From the NCBI GenBank assembly GCA_037349315.1, contig JBAIAC010000027.1:20438501-20502500 (forward strand): a stretch of DNA of 64,000 nt. The letters are read 5' to 3'. A program made the position numbers and the translations under genes. The stretch is from Chelydra serpentina. Its lineage: Eukaryota > Chordata > Testudines > Chelydridae. Each line of letters starts with the position of its first letter. Position 1 is the stretch's first letter. Shown here piece after piece: positions 42,476 through 56,196 of this stretch. The notes below the pieces were generated by a model. It did not search any database. It worked only from the letters and a program-made list of their open reading frames with translations, and was not told the origin of the DNA.

Positions 42476-45037
42476 CTTCCCACTGCTGAATACAGTTACT
42501 TAATATCGTAAGATTTCCTCGGGACCTGAGCCAGGGTGGCAGGAGAGCCCACTGGGCTGCTGCCAGTTCCATAGCTTGTCGTGGAGTTCCACCACCGGCC
42601 GTTCAGGCTGATGTGGCAGACGAGATTTCAGGGGGAAGACCGAGGAGCTACATGAGCAGGTGCTGAGCCAACTGAGGCTGTGAAAATGCTTGTGATTGAC
42701 TTGGGATATGAAGCAGAACTGTGAGGAGAATGAAAAGCAACAAGCAGGATTCACGCACTGCAGCCAGAGAGTGCGGTAGGCGCATGGGTCAGAGGCAGCC
42801 CTGTGTTAGGCTCTGTCTGGGAAGTCCTTGTCATCAGCAAAACCCAGCTCTTGGCAGCTTTGCCTATGCCATGCTGTGGAGAAATGGGCGCAGTTAGATG
42901 AACACTCTTTCCACAGGCCAGAGATGAATTCACTTATTCCCAATAGACTAAGCCTGGCACCACAAAAGCCTGGCACCATTCACTAAGTAACAAACAAAAA
43001 TAGTTCTCAGTGACTCTGCTATAACACCCCCCCACACACACACACACACTCCACCCTCTGTGCAGAATGGGGAGCTGGAGCTGGGAGACGCTAAGTGGCT
43101 GTCGTTAAAATGAGTCAAACAGGAAGGATTCCGAATTCCGAAAAGAGGCAAATGAATTGGCAGCGCGCACACCCAGCCAGACGTGCAGGCAGAGTCCTGC
43201 GTGCCCAGGCGCTCAGACACACACAACTTTTTGTCTTGCTTTGGGTTCCGCTCTGTCCTTTGACAGGTTCCATTCATTGGGGTTTTCCCTTCTGCTCCAA
43301 GGGATATGTTTGTATGATGCTAACCAGCGGGCAGCAGATTTCGTGTGCTCCCAGCACATCTCTGCTTGCCCGCCCTCTCCCCACAACCCCCAAGCAACTC
43401 CAGTGACTCTTCTCAGCTGGGGCAGAATTTGGCACCTGTCCTTTCTTTGCTTGCTAATACTTTCCCATCCCCCTCCCTGGGCAGCGGGCTTTATGCACTC
43501 ACTGCCTGCTTTGGTTAGCATTGAACCAGCCCTGTGCAAGTTGCTGCCCCTGGAAACAGGTGCGTTGCCATCTCGTCTCTGTGTGAGTTCAGCCATTTGT
43601 TCCCCGCCCACACCTGTGATCCGTGTGCCTCTAGGTAGCTGTGGAACCCCTTGAAATGGTGGAGCAAAGCTCTGCTAGGGAACCAAGCAGTGGGGTTAGC
43701 CCGGAAGCAACAGATGCTCAAAGGAGGCCCACTGTAACCTGGCAGGCTGGGGGACCACCTGCTCTCAGAGCTAAGCGTGCACGTAGGGCCAGATCCAGTC
43801 TAGGATGCACGTGAAGAGCTCCCACTCCCGTCAATGGCAGAATTTTGTGTTCAGCATGAATTGTTAACATAAATTAAAGTCGAGGGTATTTAAAACCCCT
43901 CCCCTGTACGGAGGTGGTGGTTAAACCCCTGCTCTGCAGAAGCAGGAGACTTACAAGTGCAACGCTGGTACCAAGGCCAGCTAGTCTGGTTAGGGATTCA
44001 GCCAGCCCAGCAGCTAACTTGGCTGAGTGTCCCAGTGATGGGCTGAATAATGCTTCATGCAGTTAGTTTCTGATTGAATACATCTGCTGCACACCTCACC
44101 CTGAGACCCTCCCAGAGGCTGGCTGAGCCTGTTCACCCTGATTCTTAAACATGGGAGCAAGATCTTGGGGGATATGTTGGGAGTAGAGGTCAGATATCGG
44201 AACCTAACTTCTGAGCCTCATCGTGCCTTATCGTGCCATAGTCCAGGGTATATACAGAGGTGACAACAGCCCACTTGCCAAGATGCATCCCAGCAGGAGG
44301 GTAATGTTCTCCTAGTGGGTGGGAGGATATCCCGGATCACTGATGTGTGGTCTAGTGTATGCCACATGTTGTAAAGATTCATTCCCTAGTTGCTGTGAGG
44401 TTTTTCCCCCCTTCCCTGGGGTTAACAACAACATGCTGATCAATCCGTCTAGCAGACGGAGCTGAGCATGGTATAAGTTCCAATACTTTTGGCTTGGTCT
44501 GGCAGTGTCGGCAGTTGTGTTGCATGCAGTGACCTGGCTAGCTTGGGAAACATTGGGGGAAATGCTATTGTGTGTGTCCAGTACTGAAGCAGCAGCAGCC
44601 CTGCCCGGAGGGCAGCCCGCGGAGCTCAGGAGCTGGGAGCAGAGACCTTGTCCTGCAGTGAGTGGCTTGGGAAACAGGGAGCCTTGTGAACAGAGAATGT
44701 GGGCTGCAGATAGATAGTTATTGGTGATTAGTGATTAGTGACTTGAAACGTGCAGCGTAAGTAAATACAGGGGGTGACGCACACAGTGGCTGAGCTGTGT
44801 GAGCAGTTTGTATACTGGGGTGAATAAACCAACCCAAATGAGAGGGAAGACAGGAATGTATAAAACACGGGGGAGATTGTGTAGGCCCGAGTCTTAACGG
44901 TGTCCTGCGATTCCAGAAGCTGCCAGCCTCTCCAGTAGGGAAGCTGCAAAGCTCGGCATCGCAGAGCAGCCGGGGGCCAGGCTTCTCACCAGCACCAGAC
45001 CCGTGTGCCTCAGTTTCTGCTTTCTCCTGTTCCACAG

Positions 45038-45118
45038 AGTCATCTGAGCGAGGGCTACGGGCAGCTGGGCAGCATCTACCTCAAACTGCTGAGAACCAAA
45101 ATGGAGTTCCATACGAAA
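45038..45118 (+). CDS. HIP1: HIP1 exon (ANTH)
   Basis: After a TTCCACAG acceptor the exon encodes SHLSEGYGQLGSIYLKLL and then RTKMEFHTK (27 codons, phase 0 to phase 0), ending AAA|GTAAGG. It corresponds to the ANTH helix 6-7 region of HIP1. The first residue is Ser (AGT), where mammalian HIP1 has Gly (MW-GHLSEGYG). No other in-frame acceptor would change this. Confidence 0.97.
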
Positions 45119-48100
45119 GTAAGGCTGCTTCTCGTCCCCGCCTCCTGTCTCCCCTCCCCCGCTCCAAACAGACCCGGCTCTTCCCACCCGGATCTGGTCC
45201 ATTCAAGGAAGCTGAGGTCTGGTGATGGGGTCTCTTGCAGCTCCACCCGTTCAGTCCCCCAGGTGTACATTCTCCTCTGAGCTAGGCTGGGAAGCAGAAT
45301 TATCGCTCTGGATACATCTATGCTGCACGCTAAGCCTGGGTCTGCGGACTCGGTGTTGCCACGTCCGCACGGCAGTGGGAATGTGGGTTTGCGATTGCTA
45401 GGCCCCGGTCTCACAGCCGTGTCCACACTGCACTACGCAGACCTGCTGACTCGGGTCTGCAGCCTGAGCACAATGGCAGGGCTTAGTCCTGAGCCTCAGT
45501 GGGGCTCGGGGTCTCACCCCGCCCCCCGTTAACGGGGCCCTGGGTCCTGTGCGCCTGCTGGCCTGAGTCAGACTGATTTGTGTGTGCACGGAAGTGGGGC
45601 TTGGGCTCAAACCTGAGCCAGAGCCTGGGCTTAGTGTGCTGTGTAGACCTACTTTCAGTGCCCCTTGTGTCACATGCTTTCCAGCCAGCCGGTTGTGCCA
45701 GCAGGACACAACTAACAGCCTAGGTAAGCGTGGTGTCAGGACTGAGCTCTGGAGATCCCAGGAGTGACCTCCCACCCAGGAGGCCTAGAGCTGGTCATTG
45801 CCACCCCTTGAATTAGCACTGCATTGCTGGTGGGAGGCTTGTGTGCTGCCCCACCCAGGGCTAAGTCCCCCCCTCGGCAGCATCTCTCCCACTGCTGGAT
45901 GTGGAGCGCTGGCTGGGCCCCGGAGTCAGGCCTTGTCTTTCACCCGGCTGCTCCAGGATACAGGACTGTGAAATAAACTGTCAGCTCCTTGTGTCATCGC
46001 AGTGTTCCTTAGCTGGAGTCTCGGCTAGGAAATGCCAGTTGCCTGCCTTTGTCTTGGGATGCAGTACTCCCGCCAGCCCTGCACTGGGAAAGGGGCAGCT
46101 CCGTCCTGCTCGCTGAGCTGGGCAGTGTGAAACAGTGCAAGGGTGGCCCTCTGTATGCTGAGATCTCCCTGCCACACACGCAGGTGGAAAGAGGGCTTGA
46201 GGAGATGGGAGCATGAGGCCTGCCTCTCCTCAGGAGGGCCGTGATGGCAAATGCTCTCCAGGAGCTAGGCTGTTAGCCAGAAGGTAGGCCCAGACTCAGG
46301 AGCCGCCGTTTCGCTCCCCAGAGCTGTGGCAGCAGCGCAGAAGAAGAGTCGTAGGGGGAAAGAGGAGACCCTGCTGGCTGTGTAAAGGGGCCTTGTCAAT
46401 GAGCTCCCAAAGCTGTTCCTTCCAGAGGGGCCCTTGGGCTAGCCATGAGGGAGCTGCGGGCAGCGCATTCCCAGTGAGAGGCCCTCGCTTCCTCTCTGGG
46501 TCTCCGGAGCACAGCACTTGGTCTTTGAAGCAGGCTGCAAAGTTCACCCTCGTTTCTCGGCGATGGGCTGAGATGCACGAGGGGTCACTGCATGACGCTC
46601 CCCTGGCGGGTTGGTGTCAGTGGGCAATTGCAGACCCTAATGCTGAGAAGATGAATACTGCAGTGCTCAGATCCTGTGGGGATGGGACATGGCCGTACCT
46701 CTGTCCCCCTAAGGGCACTCCCATGGGCAGACAGAGTCCTGCATTTCTCCCATGTTTCTTTCAATGGCCCCTTGCCAGGCAGCACCTGTGTTGCCGTGTA
46801 TCCGCCACCAGTGGCGGACGGTGAGGCCAGCTCTTGGGCTCTCCCTGCTCAACCCTTGGGCTCTCCCAGCCTGTTTGCCTCGTGGAGCTGCTGACTAGCC
46901 CGCGCTGTGTGGGCGAGGGCGCCCGTTACGCAGTGCAGCTCCTCGGCGTCAATCCAGCCCTGCCAGGGGGCTGAGCGCTGGATTGAAAGTGTAAGTGCAG
47001 TAAAAACCGCTCCCTCGGCTCCGCTCCTTTGGGGAGTGGACAGGGACGGGGGCTGGTGCAGTGGGGAAAGCTGTACCCGTTCCACAGGTAGAGTTATCCC
47101 GGGGTGACCCTGGGTGGACACTTGTCGTCCTTCGGTTTAGTTTAACCCCTTCCCAAGGGCCATGAGCTAAAGGGGGGTTATAGCGGGGTGGCTGCATTGC
47201 TTTAAATTCACCCCTGAAGTTGGATCAGAAAAACTTTCCCATGTAGACGAGGCCTCAGGCTTTGCCCTTGCAGCTTGTATAACGTAAAGGGAGAGTCAGC
47301 AGAAGTCTGAGTGTAAGCGCTTTATGGGCGGGGAATACCGCACAGGGCTGAGGAAATGGAGGCCTTCTCCTCAGATCCTTCCACTGGGGCTGTGGTGGGT
47401 CGGAGCACTCTGGGCTCTCGCAGAGATGGGGCAGTCACACTGGGACTCCGTGGCAGCATGGCTTCTTCTGGAGATCACACTGCCCTAGCCTCAGCCCCTG
47501 CCCCCACAGTCCCCCTCCCAGGGGCAGCGTCAAGCACGGGACCTATGGCAGCTTGTGCAGGGAGGAAACGCGTGTGGATTTGTGCAGAGCTGATGTCACG
47601 GAGAGCAGCCTTGTCCCCGGTACAGCGGAACCTGTGGAGAATTGCTGGTGTGTGGCCTTCTGTGAGGTTGGGGGAAGCATCCCATGGAGCCACTGCTCCG
47701 CTCCTTCCGCTCTGTGGCGAGCGGAGAGACGTGTGTGGCCTCTAGTGTTGAAGGGGAAGTGAAACCCGGCTGAGCCGTCTGCTTGAAGCCTAACCCAAGT
47801 GCCTGTGACCAGGTGTGAATAACACGGGAGCTGAGGCGCGCCCGGCAGTAAGCAGATAGGAACGGCTAGGTGCGGTCAGCAGGGCTGCTCCTTGCGGGGG
47901 CTGTTTATCAGCAGAGAGCAATACGAGCTAACACAAGAACATGTCCTCCGGCCCGGGCTTCAGCCCAGCCTCCCCGTAAACATCCCCAAGCAGCCAGTCT
48001 GTAATCAGCCAGGGTGCTGTGCAAGGGGGAGCTGAGCTGAGCTCCAGCCCTTGTTCCCCGGGGGCAGGCAGCGCCCAGTCCAGGCTCTGCGACCCCCCAC

Positions 48101-50109
48101 TCAGTGCTGGGAGATCTCTTCGCCCGGCTGGGTGGGTGGGTGAGATTTCGGGGGTGGGGGGAAATAGCGTTTTGGTCAAATCCGCTGCAGCTTGAATGCA
48201 GGCTCTTGTGCCCCCAGCCTGGAAGTAAGATTGTACAGCTGCCCGCTTGTGCTCATGAACCCCTCCAGAGCACCCGCTGCAAGAGTCGGGGTGATAGCCC
48301 TGTTGTCCTGGCCCATTACGCAACGGCCAATCACATGCTGCGCAACCTGTCCCAAGCTCTTGTGCGTTGTGAGCTGTTTAAGGTTAGCGGCTGCATGGAT
48401 GAAACAATCTGTCATTTTCTAATCGGAGTGTGCAGGTGCGGTCTGGGCTGAGAGGGGCTGAGCGCACGTTGGGTTTTATAGCGGGTGCCCTGCGGGAGGG
48501 TGGGGAACCAGCCCGGACGAGGGTTTTCCTGCCTCTGGTCTGTCTGCATCACAAGCTCCTCCTGACTCTGATTAGAATGAGACTCGTCACAGGGCCTGCC
48601 GCCGTACCGCCAGCCAGCTCCCCACCACTGCAGCCCTGTTAGCAGCGATCTCGGAGGGTGATGGAGAGAGTGTTCTAGAAAGGAGTCTGGCATGGTACTG
48701 GGAAGGAAAGTGTGTGTGGATTGAGCATATTGTTACGGCAGCTGATATTAAAATAAAGGAGTGACTATACTGTGCAGTCTCTGTGTATGTGTGTGGAAAA
48801 CGAACGCTGAGCACTTCCTGTCATCCCCGAGATCCCTGGATCTTAAAGTGCAGTAACAGGAATAAGAACTGGCTATAACTTACTTGGTATGTGGAGTGGT
48901 TTCCCTCTTTAAAGCTCTGTACAAGCATGTGTGTCCCCTACATTGTGGCTTTTGTATCTGTGGGTTTCTGAGCACCTTGCGCTGCAGGTGAGCTCTGGGG
49001 CAGGGTGCAGCTGCTTCTCGGGGTGTGTAAACCCCCGGACTGCGGTCTGGGGCACGCCGGAGCTGTGTTTCCTGTACGCAGAAGCTTGCTGCCCCCCCGA
49101 TGGCGATGGGATCGTTGTTGCTGGTTTGGCCTCTCATTCTCTCTCCGGACTCTTGATTATAATTGCCTCTGAACGACTTCTTTAAAGCTGCCTTGATGCC
49201 AGGCCTATATTATCTACCCAAGATCTACATCTAATTAGGGCCGTAATTTAGTCCTCCCTGAAAACCACCGGGAGATGATAATTTGGTTACCAAGGTGGCG
49301 TGTAGAAAAGGCTTCATCTTCTGGAGCGGTGAGACCAGCTCTCTCTTCCCCCGTGCGCTTGGGACAGATGAGGTTACAGAGTCTCTGCTTGGCTCTCGGC
49401 AGCTAGGAAGATCATGTGTCCTACATGCTCCATCATCTTCCACTCCAACCCAGGAGTATTAGGTGGGGGCAGCCCGCAGCAGATGGGGCACAGTACTTGT
49501 GGGGCACGAAAGGAGGCAGCTGCCAGGGGAGCCCCAGAGCCCTTCTCCTGTAAGTTGCTGTCTAGGTCAGAGCGGCTGTGCCACATCAAGTGTGGCCTTG
49601 CTGTGAATGCTGCTGGCCCGGTGTGCCCAGCTGGGCGGGAACGAGCTGGATGTGTGACCGTTCGTCGCTGTTCAGTGCCTTCGAAGCCCATCGTGTGATT
49701 GTGTACGTGTAAACTGCAGTGACATTTTCCAGCACTGGACGCTGCCCTTGGGCGCTTAGACGGGAGCCAGCGGTGGGGCGGGGGGGTGCTTTTAAAATCC
49801 AGAGCGGGAACGTTGGCTGAGGGCGGTGAGCCTAGCCTGTCACTGAGGGGGGCTGCGCCCCTGGGCAAGGCATGGCAAGGGAAATACAATCCCTCTCCCT
49901 ACAGCCCCTCGGACTGGGAGCCAGCTCGGAGCCTTCCCTCCAAAGCAGTTCTGTGACCTGAGCCCCTTCCCTTGGGTGTTTGCACCCCCCGGGGTATCGG
50001 GGATCTGCCTCTAATCAGAGATGGCCACTGTGGTAAGGGCAAGCCTAAAAGGCACTAGGGTGCCTTGGGGGCCCCTTGCTCTGACTCCTCCCTCTCTCCC
50101 CTCATGCAG
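45119..50109 (+). other. HIP1: HIP1 intron
   Basis: 4.99-kb GT-AG intron. A MITE-like element with GTCTACAC-type ends lies at 45311-45652. The rest has no recognised gene. The many ORFs reflect high GC content. Confidence 0.9.
45311..45652. mobile_element. MITE-like element with related inverted ends
   Basis: The left end reads ATCTATGCTGCACGCTAAGC. The right end read inward is GTCTACACAGCACACTAAGC, a clear imperfect inverted repeat. GC-rich interior with no transposase. Target duplication not clear. Confidence 0.6.
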
Positions 50110-50186
50110 AATCCCCGGTTCCCAGGCAATCTCCAGATGTCTGACCGGCAGCTTGACGAGGCGGGAGAGAACGACGTCAATAACTT
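50110..50186 (+). CDS. HIP1: HIP1 exon (end of ANTH)
   Basis: After CTCATGCAG it encodes NPRFPGNLQMSDRQLDEAGE and then NDVNN plus two bases of Phe (phase 2), ending TT|GTAAGT. It matches HIP1 NPRFPGNLQMSDRQLDEAGE exactly as I recall it, which distinguishes it from HIP1R (HPQFPAGLEVTDEVLEKAAG). Confidence 0.97.
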
Positions 50187-50554
50187 GTAAGTCCAGAGCG
50201 CGTGAATCAGGGCACGTCCGTGCTGGGAATTACTCCTGCCGAAGCCGCAGGAGACGAGGGGGAATCTCCGGGAGCAGCAAAGGGCTGCCAGGGCCATGGC
50301 ACCCCATCAGGGTCTCTCCCTGGCATTGCTGTGTGAGCCACGGGCAGAGGACGTGGTCACACTAACGGGAACCCTGGTGCCATGTGCGCCCATTGGCTGG
50401 GGCTGGGACATCCCTCCTGACTACCCCTTATAAAACAGTACTCCAGAGGAATGGTTGGCTGGACCGCCCCCAACCCCCACCCGCCCAGGGTTTTGAGGGA
50501 GGGGGCTGGGTGGCCTCTGTTTCGTTTGTAACATTCTTGTGCCCTCTTTCCTAG
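50187..50554 (+). other. HIP1: HIP1 short intron
   Basis: 368-bp GT-AG intron with a pyrimidine-rich 3' end (CCCTCTTTCCTAG). No repeats recognised. Confidence 0.95.
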
Positions 50555-50616
50555 CTTCCAGCTGACGGTGGAGATGTTTGACTATTTGGAGTGTGAGCTG
50601 AACCTGTTCCAGACGG
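50555..50616 (+). CDS. HIP1: HIP1 exon
   Basis: Completes the split Phe codon and reads FQLTVEMFDYLECELNLFQT, then one base of Val (phase 1), ending ACGG|GTAAGG. It corresponds to the helix after the ANTH domain that is conserved between HIP1 and HIP1R (FQLTVEMFDYxxCELxL). 62 nt. Confidence 0.97.
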
Positions 50617-52204
50617 GTAAGGCTCTCGCTTCCACTTGCATTGCACTTGTTCCCCACCGTTGACATACAGCTGTGGGGCAGAAGCAGCCTCGCCGGGTGT
50701 TGCGGTGAGGTCCCCGATGGCCAGCATGTATGTGGGGGTGCAGTGGGTCAGAGCGTTTGGGGTCCCGGTCCAAAGGTGCTGTTCGCTCTGTGTGTGTGTC
50801 CGTCTGTCCTGCCTAGGTGCAGGAAGGGAGTTGGCTCAGGGCGTCTGAGCTCATCTGTTTTCCGTGCACTCCACCAGAGTTATTATTAGCTGAAATTATT
50901 TCATGTCAGACCAAATGTGCCTGGCTCCTCCCAGTCTGCCGAGCCGCAGCCTGCCTGCCCTCCATGCCAAGCCTCCAGGAACCACCTCCGCCCCGCACCC
51001 CTCCGTGGTTTGCTTCCCCTCTCCGACTTCTCCCAGGCTTGAATTTCTTCCTTTGCCCTTAGCTCCGGCGTTTATGGCTTTCCTGACCGGAGAGAGCAGC
51101 TTCCCCCTTGCAAACCCATCACCGAGATGCTGTGTGCTTCAGGGGGAGCTCTGCAATGTGTGCTCCTATGGGTCGCAGTGGAGCAGAGAGACAATAACGA
51201 ACCAGTCTCCACGACGTGCACTCGGGCACTCAGCTGCCACGTAGCGCTGTAGGATTCTGCTTGTTGGGCTGAGTTAGAGCAGGGTGATTCCTGCTCACAC
51301 TGTGCCACATAGGGTCTTGGGTGCTGTGGCTATACTGGAGCAGAGGTGTTTGCTTGCATAGGAGCAGGAGTAAAGCAGTACGTCCGCGGACAGCGGTTCC
51401 TGGATGCTGCGATTTCAGATGAGAGGTCATACGATTGGGTCCTAGCACGGAGGGCCGTGCTTTAATAGAGTCCGCGTGGTGCAGCTGTCTCGCAGTGCTA
51501 AAGGCTATAGAACTGGGGCTGCAAGTACAGCCGATGGAATCCGGTTGTGTCCCAGTGTTGTAGGGCCGTGTTGCAATGGACTGTCGGAGTCCTAGTTGTG
51601 GTAGGCTTCACTCCACTGGTGTTACTGTGTCGCTAGCAGGGCAGTTGCACACACGTGCTGGAATACAGTAGAGGGGAGGCAGCTGTCTCCAGACAGCTGG
51701 TGGCCCGGTTCTGTGCTGGGATGTAGCCTGGGTGATCCTGTCGTGTCTGTTACTGGCTCACGCACCGTGATAGAGCAGGATAAGAGCAGTCACCTCTGTA
51801 GACTGGAGGCTCCCGCAGTCCGTGGGACAGGCGAGGTGGTGCCTTTGTGTCCCGTGGGCTAGCATGGGTAATGCAGTGATCCTTGGAGGGGCAGGCCTGG
51901 GGTGCTGTGATCACAGGGCCAATCCGGGGGTAACACCATGCCCCAATATATGCAACCTGCCACAAGAACGGGAGCCGAGGGTAACAACAATTGAACACCT
52001 AGGATCAAACCCCGAACGGGGTGGGACTCCATAATAGGAGGGCCCGTACCCACCCCTGACAGAAACCTGCGCGGTGTCTCTTCCTTTCATAAACTTTGGT
52101 AGCATTTGTACAGTTGTCACATCAGAGTCTCGTTGACCTGAACTAAGACAGCATGTAGCATCGCCATGGTGTCTCACAAACACCAGTGAACCGAGCCCCC
52201 TTCG

Positions 52205-52335
52205 CCAGCCCCGCTTTACAGACGGGGAAGGCGAGGCACCAGGCCCATCAGTGACTTGGCCAAGGGCCATAAGACAGGTCTGTGGCAGGCCTGGAAGTAG
52301 AGCCTCCATCTCCAGGGCTTCAGCCAGGTACCCCT
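52205..52335 (+). repeat. MIR-like SINE fragment
   Basis: CCCCGCTTTACAGACGGGGA, then CAGTGACTTGGCCAAGGGCC and GGCCTGGAAGTAGAG follow the MIR block order (tttacagatgaggaa, gtgacttgcccaaggtca, gagccgggatt). Confidence 0.6.
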
Positions 52336-55300
52336 CCTCCGTTCCCTTCCTCCGTGTCTGCAGGGGAGCATTGCAGTGCTGCTGTGCCTCTGGGCGAGAC
52401 AGGGCTCCGTGTGCGGACATCTCTGCAGCCCGGCGCAGGTACTGGTCTGATCCATGCAGCTTCATAGCCCCACTGGGAAGGAGGGAGGCCCTGTAATGAA
52501 ACTGGCTTTGTTTTTCTGCTGCTAGCCTAAGTGAATTAAGCAGGGCTAATATCAGCTCTGCCCATTTACATCTCATTAGTGTAGCTTAGCTTTTGATTTA
52601 CTCTTAAATCGCTGCTCGGCTTCCCTGCTAATTACTGGGGCCGTCATTTCATTATCCGAATGGGAGGGGAGGCAGGCAAGCGGGTGGCAATCCAAACGGA
52701 CTCCCTGCCTCCCGCTGCCTGGGCGAGGGTGACATTGCTAATTGTCCCATTGTGTGCGTCCCCAGCTGAGGAGAGAGCAGCTAGCAGGGTGCATTAGCAT
52801 GAGTCAAGCAACAGGTCCCCAGGGAAAAGCCCAGTGCTCCCCCTTGGGGGTGTAGGTGCTTCAGCTGCCAAAGGAAGGAGATGAAGAGGCTGCGAGTCTC
52901 TATGTGATGCTCTGTACAGAGCACAGCGGCGGGGTGATGTGAACGGGTTCCCACCGAAGCAAGGCCTGCAGAAGGCACAAGAGGGAATGTGGAGCCTGCC
53001 TGCCTTTCAAAGTCCATCGCTGCTCCCTGTTCATCTTCAGCTGTTGCTGCCCCCTTTGGGGTGCTGCACTCTCCTTGGATCCCAAAGTCCTTTGTGATTC
53101 CACCCACCACTGATGTGCAGCCCCCTTTGAGCCAGAGCACAGCAGCTGTTCATTCCTCAGCGTGGCCTTCCTTGGGTTCTGGAGCAGGATGGGTGTGGCC
53201 ACCGGGGAGGGAAATAGGGACAGATCCGTGTGTCCTTAGCGCTGTACTGTCCCACCCGGCGCCTGCCTCGTTTAGGAATAACGCATTACAGGAGCAGGGG
53301 ATGTCTCTGTCCAGCGTAGACGGACTCGAATCCGACTAGGGATCTCTCCAGCGTTCGCCGGGGGCACATCTGGCATTCAGCACAGGGATTCTGGGGTGAA
53401 TTCTTGAGACGTCGGCACTGGACTCAGTAAATGGGCAGACACCAGGGGGAGGTGACCTTCCTCCCGGTCCTCCCTATCTCTTCCCCCGTCTCTCCAGGCA
53501 CCCGTGCTCCAGCAGGAGTTTAGAGGACGTGCATAGCAAGGATGTCATACAGGACCTCTCTCTTCATGCAGGTGGCTCGGCAGGTGTGAGTGCCCCACGG
53601 AGAAAGATGTAGGACCCCAAAGCTAGCAGCCCAACGCCCGTATGGAGAACCAGAAGGGGCAGGTCTGGGGTGCAGGGGGAGAGTTGTGCTAAGCAGTACT
53701 GCATGCTCATCACCAAGTGCTGGGGCACCCCATAGGATTTCCTTGTGCCATTGGTGCGCTGATGACATCTATCCCTCCCTCTCTTAGCATCCCTGGAGGG
53801 ATGCTGCTGTCTGCCCCTGGATTTCTGCGCTAGCTTAACAAGAGTGGAACGGCTGTACCCTGACTACCTGGCATTGGCTAGGTGCCTCTGCACTGCCACG
53901 TGGGAGAGCGCGGTGCTCGCAGGCAGGGGCCGCTGTTGGAAGCAGCATCTTCATCCTCTGGGAAAGGAGGCGATGTCTCCTAGAGCTCCCTGCCCCCACC
54001 CCTAAGGGCTGGGAGCCCTGCACACAGACGGTGGGAGTCCTAGGCCTCAAGTCACTGAACAGCCAGCCAAAGAACGGAGCTGGGAGGGGCAGGGGTGAAG
54101 GGAGAGGAAATATGGGACTCCGGAGCGCCCCTGCAGGAATGGGAGAGGAGTGACTTGCTCTGGCTGCATGATGAGATAGGACCAGGGAGTAGACCTGGGC
54201 CTGGGTGGGGATGTCTGGGCAGTGCTCTGTGCCCTCACGCAGCGGCAGTCCCAGCTTTCAAGCACTGGCTTTTCTGCGGGGAGCGGTACCTTCCCCTCGG
54301 AGCCAGCTGACCCACCCCCATCTGCAGCAGTTACTCCCTAGGAAGCCACACCGGTCACAGCGGCTCCCTTTCAGCCAGCTCCTCTAGCTGCCTAGCGTTT
54401 GGAAAGTACCCTACAGCCCTTGCTTCCAGGCGTGTGCTGTGCAACGTGGGAGAGGAAGCGGAGCGCGCTGGCCGAGCCGCACCACGTGCAGAGCGAGCCG
54501 GCAGCCAGGCAAGAACCACAGTGAAGGCGCCCGCAGTGGCCTCCTTGCTTAGTGCAGATACAGCCACAGACTGGAGCCATGTGGCCATTGGGGAGATCGC
54601 TGGCAGCTGTCGAGGCTCAGGAGAGCTCTGCATAGACAGCAGAGTTCTAAGCCAAGTGCAGTGGGGAATATGGGGCCTCGCCCCCCGACTAATTTCTACC
54701 TAGCTAACCTAGCAGCCTGGGAGTGCCGCCGTCATGGCTGCAGCATGTAAACAGACGCTTTTCTCCCCCTTCCAGACTAAGGACCCAATCCTTCAATCGG
54801 TGCAGGCGGGAGGAGGCAGACGTGGAAGAGAGATACGGTATAATCCCGGTCCCACTGAAGTCAATGGGAGTTTTTCCATGATTTCTATGGGCCCAGGATT
54901 TTTCCCGTTGTCTTTCTTCTCTGTCTATTGCAAATCAGCGTAGATATGAGCCAGCATTCCACTCGTCCTGAGATGCTTCTGGAGTCTCCTCACGTTAGCA
55001 TGCACGGTGCATCTCTGAGCCAGAGCATTGCAAACCAGGGGCACGTTTCTGTGCTCAAATGGGAGCAGTTCTCCCCTCACCAGCTCCCTCGCCACCTAGC
55101 ATCGTGCAGTGCTTCGCCTTTCTGTTCAGTGAGAAACCAAGGGCAGGCAGAGAATGATTGCTGGGTACAAGTGCGGGGTGACGTGTTCTGCCTGCAGACG
55201 GAGCAGGAAGGGGCTGTGGACTGGGGATGGGATCAGAGCCCCAGATGAAAAGGAAAGAGCTCTCATTTCAGGTCTGGCCTCGTTCTTTTATTCTGCAGAG

Positions 55301-56082
55301 GAGCAGCATCTGCTCTGATGCTGACTGGGATACAAATGGTAAGTGAGATTGATCCTCGCGCTCTTGTGTCCCTGCTGAAACGGAACAGTAAATTCATCCT
55401 GGTCACCTACCAGCCCAGGGCAGGGTCCAAGTGCTGGAACATGGAAGGGGACATGAAATGGGCTGTTGGTGTGATTTACCCCAGCAAGCCTGCGTCCAGT
55501 AAACGAAAGTCCAGCTTTCCCCAGCTCGTCCCTTTGAAACTGGTTCCAAAGTGGGGGGCGATGGTAGAATTGTGCCAGAGGATTGGGGGCGCTTGGCTCC
55601 AGGACTGCACACCCAGGCTGTACAGAGACCTGTTGGAGGCTTGATATGCCTGGTGGTTCTAACGTGAAAACCAAGCAGAACCAAACAAAGGTAAAATCCC
55701 TTCGGACCTCCTTTACCCCTCAGGAGGGGGCAGAGAAGGACATGAGGCCAGTGCTTTTGGCCCGGATCCTCAACGGGAGTTAGGCACCAAACTCCCTTCG
55801 ATTTTCCTTTGCATCTCACCTTAAAGCAAAGGTCACCTGAGCACAAACAAAGCAGCTGAGAAATGTCCTCGCCAGTTACTGCAAAAGGGTTTGTCTGCAA
55901 TATTGACTCAGGGAAGTACCTGTCCATGATAGGACGGTCCTGCCCTCTCACCATGGGCAGTCAGAGCCTCTGCCAGGGGCAGAGTTGGAGCCACTCCTGC
56001 GGTGTCAGCGGTCCGTGCAGCTGGTCCGGTTGCTGGCTGTATTGGCAGATGGTGCTAACCTGTTCAGAGCGCTGCTCATTTG

Positions 56083-56148
56083 GAGTGAGTGAGTGAGTGA
56101 GTGAGTGAGTGAGTGAGTGAGTGAGTGAGTGAGTGAGTGAGTGAGTGA

Positions 56149-56195
<47 letters not shown>
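56083..56195. repeat. (GAGT)n-(GT)n-(GC)n microsatellite
   Basis: About 18 tandem GAGT units (56083-56154), then about 16 GT units, then GCGCGCGC. On the RNA this gives a long GAGU/GU-rich stretch ending 54 nt upstream of the next HIP1 exon, within the region that influences 3' splice-site choice. Confidence 0.97.

Positions 56196-56196
<1 letters not shown>

Larger units (their letters stand above)
39675..45037 (+). other. HIP1: HIP1 intron with CR1 and DNA-transposon pieces
   Basis: 5.36-kb GT-AG intron. It contains a Tigger-like MITE (40740-40922) and a reverse CR1 (42031-42475). The remainder shows no gene or repeat that I can name. Confidence 0.9.
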
